Source: an uncultured Prevotellaceae bacterium (GTDB lineage: Bacteria; Bacteroidota; Bacteroidia; Bacteroidales; Muribaculaceae). From it: 9,317 nucleotides of DNA. Numbering within the stretch: the first letter of the stretch is position 1; every line of letters starts with the position of its first letter. A program made the position numbers and the translations under genes. This document shows positions 1 to 7,516 of this stretch, one piece after another. The notes beneath the pieces are model-generated. The model worked only from the letters and a program-made list of their open reading frames with translations. It did not search any database and was not told where the DNA came from. The stretch spans positions 1 to 9,317 of the forward strand of contig USOC01000026.1 of the NCBI GenBank assembly GCA_900556245.1, in the 5' to 3' direction.

Positions 1-1401
<1,401 letters not shown>

Positions 1402-1426
1402 AAATGTTAAGAAAAATCTAAATTAT

Positions 1427-1471
1427 CGCAGAGATATAATTTTTCCAAGAGGGAAACGTTATATCTCTGTG
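1427..1471 (+). terminator. Long hairpin between guaB and the isomerase gene, probable terminator
   Basis: The arms CAGAGATATAA (1429-1439) and TTATATCTCTG (1459-1469) are perfect 11-base complements. They extend outward by a G-U and a C-G pair to 1427/1471. The 19-base loop can form a second stem, TTTCC (1442-1446) with GGAAA (1452-1456). It lies 25 bases after the guaB stop, which fits a terminator. The downstream sequence (TTATTATG) is only a weak U-tract, and the structure ends 23 bases before the next start codon, so a leader or attenuator role is also possible. The structure is seen directly; its function is inferred. Confidence 0.65.
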
Positions 1472-1494
1472 TTATTATGTAATCTTTAATTGAA

Positions 1495-3420
1495 ATGAAA
1501 AAGACAAAACTTGTAGTGGGTCTTCTTGTTGCGGCAGGCTGTATGTCTGTCTATGCGGCGTCCAAGAAGGATCCCGTCCTGATGAAGGTTGCCGGAAAGC
1601 CGGTCACTTTGTCGGAGTTTGAGTATATGTATCATAAAAACAACCAGCAGCAGGTGTCGCAATTGCCCATAGACAAGTATGTGGACATGTTTACGACCTA
1701 CAAGCTGAAGGTTGCGGATGCGGAAGCTGCGGGAATCGATACGACAAAAGCATTTCTGCGCGAATATAATGGCTATGTGAATGAATTGGCAAATCCTTAT
1801 CTGCGTGACACTGTGGCGGAAGAGGCGATGATGAAGTCGTTCTACGAGCAGATGAAATACAATGTCAAGGCCAGTCATATTATGCTGCCTCTTGGCAACA
1901 GTTTTACAGACAACAAGAAGCAAAGAGAGAAACTTGACAGTATCCGAAGTTGTATTCTAGCCGGAGAATCTTTTGAGGATTTGGCGTTGAAGTATTCCGT
2001 TGATCAGTCTGTCTCGAGAAATAAGGGGAGCATGGGATACGTTGCGGTTGGGCGTTTCCCGGTGCAATTCGAGAGAGCTTGTTTTGAAACACCTGAAGGG
2101 CAAATATCCGAGCCGTTCACAACGGATTTTGGCTGGCATATTGTCAAAACATTCGACCGTCGTCCGGATTCGGGCAAGGTGCTTGTGGCTCATATTCTCA
2201 GGCTGTATCCCCAGCGGGCTACAGAGGAGCTGAAGGCAGCCGTGCGTCATTATGCCGACAGTCTCTATGCTTTGCTGAAAGGTGGTGCGGATTTTGAAGA
2301 ATTGGCTCGACGCCAGTCGGAAGATCCGGGTTCGGCACGCAATGGAGGACGCCTGCCATATTTTGGCAGGGGAGAGATGGTGCCTGAGTTCGAGGAGGTT
2401 TCGTTCGAACTTGCAGACGGAGCGATTTCTGAGCCTTTTGCTACCCGATACGGTGTGCATATAGTCAAGAAATATGAATCACAGGGGTTGGCGCCTTATG
2501 CAGAGATGCGCGACCAAATTCGCGGATTGCTTGTTCGTGACGAGAGGGGCAATGTGGCATACGACAGTAAGGTTGAACAGCTGAAAGAAAAATACCGTCT
2601 GATGCGAAATGTTGCGCTTGAGAAGCGCCTCAAAGCAGAAGTGACGACACCTGACAGTTTGAATCAGGCGTTTATCGACAAATACGACGGATCGGATGAA
2701 GAGTTGTTCAGTCTTGCCGGTAAGAGCTATCCGCTGTCGTTGCTAATCGATCGTGTCCGTAACCATGGCCGTATGGCTGACGAGGTGGCTTACTCATTGA
2801 TTGATTCAAAAATTGATCAAATCGTGAGAGAGACGGTGATAGAGCAAGAGAAGCAGACGCTCAAAGAAACAAATGCCGAATTCAGGAATTTGGTCAATGA
2901 GTATCGCGATGGTATGCTTTTGTTTGAAGTGAGCAACAGGAATGTCTGGGAAAAAGCATCGGCAGATACTGAGGGCTTGAATGCATTCTTTGAAAAGAAC
3001 CGCAAGAACTATCGGTGGGATTCTCCGAAATTCAAGGGTATCCTTATCCAAACAACCGGAGACTCGATTACGAGTCTTGTAAAAGCTAAAATAGGTGAAA
3101 TGGCGCAAGATACGCTTGTGACGGGTCTTCGCAAAGCATTTGGAAAGGATGTGAAGGTGACTCGCGTGCTTGTTGGCAAAGGAGAAAACAAAATGGTAGA
3201 CTCCGAAGTGTTCGGCGGAGAAAAAGTGGTGCCGTCTGATAAGTTTAAGGACTATTTCGTGGTTGGCGGACGCTTGATAGCCAAGCCGGAAGAAGTGGGC
3301 GACGTCCGCGGACAGGTTGTGTCTGACTATCAGAATTATCTTGAGGAAAAATGGGTGGAACAACTGAAGAAGAAATATAAAGTTGAAGTCGACAAAAAGG
3401 TCCTCAAGATGGTGAAGTAG
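1495..3420 (+). CDS. Exported tandem-parvulin peptidyl-prolyl cis-trans isomerase (PpiC/SurA-like)
   Basis: A 641-residue protein predicted to catalyse cis-trans isomerisation of prolyl bonds and to act as a folding chaperone outside the cytoplasm. The N-terminus is a signal sequence (MKKTK, then a hydrophobic stretch). Cleavage could follow VYA at residue 21, or Cys16 in LVAAGC could be lipidated; the lipobox is not ideal, so anchoring is uncertain. Parvulin domain 1 covers about residues 123-222 (ASHIM with His128; FEDLALKYSVD; FGWHIVK with His215). Domain 2 covers about 228-330 (VAHIL with His233; GGRLPYFGRGEMVPEFEEVSF; YGVHIVK with His322). Both keep the paired histidines typical of parvulins. 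Residues 340-641 are charged and probably largely helical, and I recognise no domain there; similar C-terminal halves are common in Bacteroidota isomerases. The ATG at 1495 is chosen because it gives the signal peptide directly. It stands apart from guaB behind a hairpin and is followed by its own terminator-like stem. Confidence 0.9.
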   Translation: MKKTKLVVGLLVAAGCMSVYAASKKDPVLMKVAGKPVTLSEFEYMYHKNNQQQVSQLPIDKYVDMFTTYKLKVADAEAAGIDTTKAFLREYNGYVNELANPYLRDTVAEEAMMKSFYEQMKYNVKASHIMLPLGNSFTDNKKQREKLDSIRSCILAGESFEDLALKYSVDQSVSRNKGSMGYVAVGRFPVQFERACFETPEGQISEPFTTDFGWHIVKTFDRRPDSGKVLVAHILRLYPQRATEELKAAVRHYADSLYALLKGGADFEELARRQSEDPGSARNGGRLPYFGRGEMVPEFEEVSFELADGAISEPFATRYGVHIVKKYESQGLAPYAEMRDQIRGLLVRDERGNVAYDSKVEQLKEKYRLMRNVALEKRLKAEVTTPDSLNQAFIDKYDGSDEELFSLAGKSYPLSLLIDRVRNHGRMADEVAYSLIDSKIDQIVRETVIEQEKQTLKETNAEFRNLVNEYRDGMLLFEVSNRNVWEKASADTEGLNAFFEKNRKNYRWDSPKFKGILIQTTGDSITSLVKAKIGEMAQDTLVTGLRKAFGKDVKVTRVLVGKGENKMVDSEVFGGEKVVPSDKFKDYFVVGGRLIAKPEEVGDVRGQVVSDYQNYLEEKWVEQLKKKYKVEVDKKVLKMVK

Positions 3421-3446
3421 TCCATTTTTCAAGAGAAACAAGCGAG

Positions 3447-3485
3447 GAGCGGAATGGCTGGCAGGCTTTTCCGCTCTTTGCTATT
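3447..3485 (+). terminator. Terminator-like hairpin after the isomerase gene
   Basis: GAGCGGAA (3447-3454) and TTCCGCTC (3469-3476) are perfect 8-base complements around a 14-base loop, followed by the T-rich tail TTTGCTATTTT. It starts 26 bases after the isomerase stop codon. The G/C-rich stem, position and tail fit an intrinsic terminator, although the U-tract is interrupted. It would separate the isomerase transcript from the dxr cluster. Confidence 0.7.
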
Positions 3486-3492
3486 TTAGCCA

Positions 3493-3507
3493 AATTTTTG
3501 AAAAATT
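3493..3507. repeat. 15-base A/T palindrome in the intergenic gap
   Basis: AATTTTT-G-AAAAATT is a perfect inverted repeat with a one-base centre, just after the terminator-like stem. The centre is too tight for an RNA hairpin with full pairing, so if it matters it would be as a DNA site. In A/T-rich intergenic sequence a match this simple can arise by chance, and no function is assigned. Confidence 0.3.
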
Positions 3508-3572
3508 AGTAGGTAGAAGCCACATTTAGAAGAATTTCAGGAAATCTGCTTCTTCTCTTCTTTTCTTTTTGT

Positions 3573-3580
3573 TACCTTTG
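3573..3580 (+). promoter_or_regulatory. Candidate Bacteroidota -7 promoter box for the dxr cluster
   Basis: TACCTTTG matches TAnnTTTG, the -7 consensus described for the primary sigma factor of Bacteroides. It lies downstream of a terminator-like stem and upstream of a packed gene cluster, as expected for an operon promoter. I see no clear TTTG -33 element about 20 bases upstream; that stretch is a C/T-rich run (3548-3568). Transcription would start near 3586, leaving a leader of about 180 nt before dxr. Confidence 0.55.
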
Positions 3581-3767
3581 CTGAAAATAGGAGGAGCCTC
3601 TGCGGTGGCATAGCAAGAAGCCTTGTGGCGTTGCGGCAGGTCTTCTATTTATGGGAGGAACGGGTCGGGTCGGACTCTGTTGGTCTGGCTGGATTGGAAA
3701 GCAGATATCCGGGCAAATTGTGGGTGAAGCCGTATTTTTGTTCGGGATTTTATTTTGTATTTATTTT
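3581..3767 (+). other. Probable long 5' leader of dxr, function unknown
   Basis: This stretch lies between the -7 box and the preferred dxr start. It is noticeably G-rich (about 3591-3730), including CGGGT repeated in tandem at 3661-3670, then turns T-rich just before the start codon. A modest nested hairpin is possible: GCAA (3613-3616) with TTGC (3631-3634), enclosing GCC (3620-3622) with GGC (3627-3629). I do not recognise a known riboswitch. From the ATG at 3651 the frame is open into dxr, so part of it could encode an N-terminal extension, though the translated residues do not resemble DXR. No other gene is seen in 3421-3767. Confidence 0.4.
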
Positions 3768-4940
3768 ATGTCGAAAGTGGACAAATTGAAAAAACATATC
3801 GCAATATTGGGCAGTACCGGATCGATAGGAACCCAGACACTTGATGTCATATCAGAATATTCGGATCGACTTTACCCAACTTTGCTGACGGCTAACCGGA
3901 ATGTGGATTTGCTTGTAGAGCAGGCACTAAAGTATCGTCCGCGCCGTGTGGTCATCGCCCAGGAGTCGTGTTATGGACGCCTGAAGGAAGCTTTGTCCGG
4001 AACCGGAATTATTGTGGAAAGCGGCTCTGCTGCCATTGCGGATGCCGTGACGGCAGAGGACATAGACTGTGTCGTTACTGCGATGGTGGGTTATAGCGGG
4101 CTGGAACCGACTATTCGAGCCATAGAAGCAGGCAAGCAGATAGCATTGGCCAACAAGGAAACGCTGGTTGTAGCCGGGGGGTTAATCACGAATCTCTTGC
4201 GAAATTCCGAGTCGGAGCTTATTCCCGTTGATTCGGAACATTCCGCAATTTTTCAATGCTTAGAAGGGGAGTCGCGGAGCTCGGTAGAGAAGCTGATTCT
4301 GACAGCATCGGGCGGACCCTTCCGGACGAAGACGATGGAAGAGTTGCGCACGGTGACGAAAGCGGATGCGTTGAAGCATCCGAACTGGGATATGGGAGCG
4401 AAGGTGACCATTGATTCTGCGTCAATGATGAACAAGGGCTTTGAAATGATTGAGGCGCACTGGCTTTTCGGTATTCCTTCCGACCGTATAGATGTGGTGG
4501 TTCATCCGCAGTCGATTATCCATTCCATGGTTGAATATGTGGATGGTTCGGTCAAAGCCCAATTGGGATTGCCGGATATGCATCTGCCGATTCGCTATGC
4601 ACTCAACTATCCGGAGAGATTGGAATCAGCATGTCGGAAGATGCGGGTGTCAGACTATTCGACACTTACGTTCGAGTCTCCTGATATGCACAAATTTCCC
4701 TTGTTGCAGATGGCATTTGATGCCATTAAGGCGGGAGGCAACGTGCCTTGTGCGCTAAATGCGGCCAATGAGATTGCCGTAGCGGCATTTTTGAGAGAAG
4801 AAATAAGTTTTATGCAGTTGCCGGAGGTCGTAGGAGAAGCATTGGCACGCAATACGTATGTAGCAACTCCAACGTATGCTGATTATGTTTCAACGAATCA
4901 GGAAATCAGGGCAATTGCGACATCGTTAATTAAACATTAA
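3768..4940 (+). CDS. dxr: 1-deoxy-D-xylulose-5-phosphate reductoisomerase
   Basis: This cytoplasmic enzyme converts DXP to MEP with NADPH and a divalent metal, the second step of the non-mevalonate isoprenoid pathway. From the ATG at 3768 the product has 390 residues, a normal family length. The NADPH-binding GSTGSIG loop is at residues 15-21. ANKETLVVAG is at 128-137. Metal ligands are Asp155 and Glu157 (VDSEHSA) and Glu226 (MMNKGFE). Substrate-binding SGGPFR is at 181-186, and the flexible active-site loop HPNWDMG is at 204-210. The frame is open further upstream to an ATG at 3651, which would add 39 residues including a hydrophobic run. I reject that start because MSKVDKLKKHIAILGSTGSIG places the nucleotide-binding strand at the usual distance from the N-terminus, and A/T-rich sequence precedes 3768. 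It is the first gene of the cluster, 18 bases before rseP. Confidence 0.96.
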   Translation: MSKVDKLKKHIAILGSTGSIGTQTLDVISEYSDRLYPTLLTANRNVDLLVEQALKYRPRRVVIAQESCYGRLKEALSGTGIIVESGSAAIADAVTAEDIDCVVTAMVGYSGLEPTIRAIEAGKQIALANKETLVVAGGLITNLLRNSESELIPVDSEHSAIFQCLEGESRSSVEKLILTASGGPFRTKTMEELRTVTKADALKHPNWDMGAKVTIDSASMMNKGFEMIEAHWLFGIPSDRIDVVVHPQSIIHSMVEYVDGSVKAQLGLPDMHLPIRYALNYPERLESACRKMRVSDYSTLTFESPDMHKFPLLQMAFDAIKAGGNVPCALNAANEIAVAAFLREEISFMQLPEVVGEALARNTYVATPTYADYVSTNQEIRAIATSLIKH

Positions 4941-4958
4941 TATCTATAACAGGCAGAA

Positions 4959-6341
4959 ATGGAATCGTCATTTTTAATCAAAGCGGCTCAGCTGATTGCA
5001 GCTTTCGGGTTGCTTGTGATCGTACATGAATTCGGACACTATATCTTTGCACGGATGTTCGGAATCCGAGTGGAGAAATTCTATATTTTCTTTGATCCGT
5101 GGTTCAGTTTGTTCAAGTATAAACCTAAGAAAAAGCAGGGAACGGAGAATAAAGCATCGTGGCGAGATACAGAGTATGGCATCGGGTGGCTTCCGCTTGG
5201 CGGCTACTGTAAGATTGCCGGCATGATTGACGAGTCGATGGACAAAGAGCAGATGGCCCAGCCCGTACAACCTTGGGAATTTCGTGCGAAGCCGGCATGG
5301 CAGCGTTTGTTGGTGATGGTTGCAGGAGTTGTGTTCAACTTTCTGTTGGCCATCATTATATATGCAGGTATCGCTTATGCCTGGGGAGACAAGTACATCC
5401 AGTTTGATGATGCCGAATACGGTATGAAATTTTATAGTGAAACGGCACATGATATGGGATTCCGTGACGGAGACATCCTTATCTCCGCTGATGGGAAGAC
5501 TCTTGATGCCGCTGATTTCGGACTTGCAACACAGCAAGTGCTGGAGGCTGACAAGGTGGAAGTGTTGCGAGGGGGCGTACCGACAACCGTCGACATACCG
5601 GAGAATGCTCTTCTTGCTGTCAGCAACGAACTTCGAGACCACGAGGACAGAGTGTTTATGACCTATCGATTCCCGGTTGTCGTGAAAGATGTTGTGGCAG
5701 GACAAGCAGCCATTGACGCAGGAATGAAAGCCGGCGACCGCATTGTGGCTATCGACGGAGAGCGTACGGAAACATGGGATGTCTTCAGCGAGGTGCTTGC
5801 CAAAAAGCCGAATAAGGACATCGCCATTACTTTTGTGCGTGGCGGAAAGGAGCAAACGGTGAATTTGCATACCTCAGAGTCTGGTAAGATTGGTATTCAG
5901 CTTACTCCAATTGACGAAATTTTCCGTACTCAGACCACAGAGCATAATCTTTTCCAATCCATTCCTCGTGGCATTGAGATCGGCGTTGACAAATTGACTT
6001 CCTATGTCAGTCAAATGAAGTATATCTTCACGAAAGAAGGAGCGCAAAGCCTTGGCGGATTTGGAGCGATTGGCGATATGTTTCCTTCGGAATGGAGCTG
6101 GTATCATTTCTGGTTCATCACGGCATTCATTTCCGTCGCATTGGCCTTCATGAACATCCTTCCGATTCCTGCACTCGATGGCGGGCACGTCATGTTTGTG
6201 CTTTATGAGATGATTACCGGTCGCCAGCCCAGCCAGAAAGTGATGGAGTATTCCACGATGATAGGTTTGGGACTGCTCTTCCTGTTGCTGTTCTATGCAA
6301 ATAATGGCGAAAGATGGGCACATATAAAAAAATCATCTTAA
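4959..6341 (+). CDS. rseP: RseP-type site-2 intramembrane zinc metalloprotease
   Basis: A 460-residue inner-membrane protease of family M50 that cleaves transmembrane segments. In Escherichia coli the homologue cuts anti-sigma factor RseA and removes leftover signal peptides. The zinc motif HEFGH is in the first membrane helix (His23, Glu24, His27; His23 codon at 5025). The third ligand is in LPIPALDGGH (Asp407), matching the E. coli NxxPxPxLDGGH motif. GWLPLGGYCKIAGMIDE (about residues 76-92) corresponds to the conserved membrane-associated loop. Likely membrane helices are at about 6-28, 116-141, 385-405 and 431-447. Two PDZ domains lie between, at about 152-205 and 240-300. A lysine-rich stretch (KYKPKKKQ) near residue 53 precedes the loop. 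It sits 18 bases after dxr, a pairing often found in bacteria, and its end overlaps the next gene. The physiological substrate cannot be told from sequence. Confidence 0.95.
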   Translation: MESSFLIKAAQLIAAFGLLVIVHEFGHYIFARMFGIRVEKFYIFFDPWFSLFKYKPKKKQGTENKASWRDTEYGIGWLPLGGYCKIAGMIDESMDKEQMAQPVQPWEFRAKPAWQRLLVMVAGVVFNFLLAIIIYAGIAYAWGDKYIQFDDAEYGMKFYSETAHDMGFRDGDILISADGKTLDAADFGLATQQVLEADKVEVLRGGVPTTVDIPENALLAVSNELRDHEDRVFMTYRFPVVVKDVVAGQAAIDAGMKAGDRIVAIDGERTETWDVFSEVLAKKPNKDIAITFVRGGKEQTVNLHTSESGKIGIQLTPIDEIFRTQTTEHNLFQSIPRGIEIGVDKLTSYVSQMKYIFTKEGAQSLGGFGAIGDMFPSEWSWYHFWFITAFISVALAFMNILPIPALDGGHVMFVLYEMITGRQPSQKVMEYSTMIGLGLLFLLLFYANNGERWAHIKKSS

Positions 6342-7498
6342 AGCGTGGAAAAGAAGAATCGTTGAAACGCTTCCACCCGTGGATTTTTTCCGGGGCAATC
6401 GCCCGGATGGACGAATCGATTGAAGAAGGCGACTTGGTTAGCGTCTATACGTTCACTGGCGATTTTATCGCTGTCGGACATTTTCAGATAGGCAGCATTG
6501 CCGTGCGAATCCTCGATTTTGCAGAGCGGGAAATCGGTAAGGATTTTTTTGCAGAGCGATTGCATCGCGCGTATGAGATGCGTCAGGCTCTCGGCTTGAT
6601 TCGACCGGACAACAATGCTTTTCGCCTTGTGCATGGAGAGGGGGACTTTTTGCCTGGTTTGGTGGTGGATATCTACGACCGGACGGCGGTTGTACAGGCT
6701 CATTCTCCGGGGATGCACTTTGCGCGCGACATTATTGCGCAAGCGTTGCTTGAGGTGGGAGACGGCCTGGTGAAGAATGTTTATTACAAGTCGGAAACCA
6801 CATTGCCCTATAAAGCTCAGCTCGACCCGCAGAACGACTATATTGTCGGAAAGTTTGACACGAATATCGCAATGGAAAACGGTCTGAAGTTCTATGTCGA
6901 TTGGCTGAAAGGACAAAAGACAGGGTTCTTTGTCGACCAGCGAGACAACCGCTCTTTACTTGAGCGTTATGCAAAGGGCAGAACGGTGCTTAATATGTTC
7001 TGCTATACCGGTGGGTTCTCCTTTTATGCCCTGCGTGGAGGAGCAAAGGCAGTTCATTCCGTTGACAGCTCGGAGAAGGCCATCAATTTGACAAACAGCA
7101 ATGTGGAATTGAATTTCCCCAGCGATGCGCGTCATCAGGCGTTTGTAGAGGATGCATTTAAATTTCTCAATGGAATTGACGGTCGCTATGACTTGATTGT
7201 GCTCGATCCTCCGGCGTTTGCCAAGCACAAGAGCGCGTTGAAAAATGCGCTGATAGGCTATCGCAAGATTAATGCAAAAGCGTTTGAGAAGATACGTCCG
7301 GGAGGCATCCTGTTTACTTTCTCCTGCTCGCAAGCGGTATCGAAAGAACAGTTCCGTCTTGCTGTTTTCAGCGCGGCGGCCTTGTCGGGACGGCGTGTGC
7401 GCATTTTGCATCAGCTTACCCAACCGTCCGACCATCCAATTAATATCTACCATCCGGAAGGAGAGTATCTGAAGGGGTTGGTTCTTTATGTAGAATAG
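6314..7498 (+). CDS. rlmI: Class I SAM-dependent rRNA large-subunit methyltransferase, RlmI family
   Basis: A 394-residue cytoplasmic enzyme resembling RlmI, which makes 5-methylcytosine at position 1962 of 23S rRNA in E. coli. The N-terminal PUA-type RNA-binding domain is at about residues 4-80 (KRGKEESLKRFHPWIFSGAI). A central domain contains LPGLVVDIYD near 113-122. The Rossmann-like methyltransferase domain starts near 195 with DWLKGQKTGFFVDQRDNR. SAM motif I is NMFCYTGGFS (227-236), followed by the acidic residue in VDSS (Asp251). Motif IV is DPPAFAK (298-304), and the likely catalytic cysteine is Cys338 in FSCSQ. The ATG at 6314 lies inside rseP in another frame and overlaps its last 28 bases. 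It is the right start because the MGTYKKIILKRGKEES N-terminus matches the family, and the overlap suggests translational coupling. The exact target base is inferred from the family, so the symbol is tentative. Confidence 0.88.
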   Translation: MGTYKKIILKRGKEESLKRFHPWIFSGAIARMDESIEEGDLVSVYTFTGDFIAVGHFQIGSIAVRILDFAEREIGKDFFAERLHRAYEMRQALGLIRPDNNAFRLVHGEGDFLPGLVVDIYDRTAVVQAHSPGMHFARDIIAQALLEVGDGLVKNVYYKSETTLPYKAQLDPQNDYIVGKFDTNIAMENGLKFYVDWLKGQKTGFFVDQRDNRSLLERYAKGRTVLNMFCYTGGFSFYALRGGAKAVHSVDSSEKAINLTNSNVELNFPSDARHQAFVEDAFKFLNGIDGRYDLIVLDPPAFAKHKSALKNALIGYRKINAKAFEKIRPGGILFTFSCSQAVSKEQFRLAVFSAAALSGRRVRILHQLTQPSDHPINIYHPEGEYLKGLVLYVE

Positions 7499-7516
7499 AC
7501 ATAAACCATTACGAAT

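Noticed and set aside
1462..1469. TATCTCTG as a -7 promoter box for the isomerase gene
   Set aside because: It differs from TAnnTTTG at one base, lies inside the 3' arm of the hairpin, and no -33 element is evident.
3751..3757. TATTTTG just upstream of the dxr start as an alternative -7 box
   Set aside because: It is one base shorter than TAnnTTTG, has no TTTG at the right distance upstream, and would put the transcript start almost on the ATG. The exact match at 3573 is better.
4974..5870. 298-codon minus-strand open frame opposite rseP
   Set aside because: It is antisense to a gene with HEFGH, LDGGH and PDZ motifs intact; the translated product has no recognisable domain.
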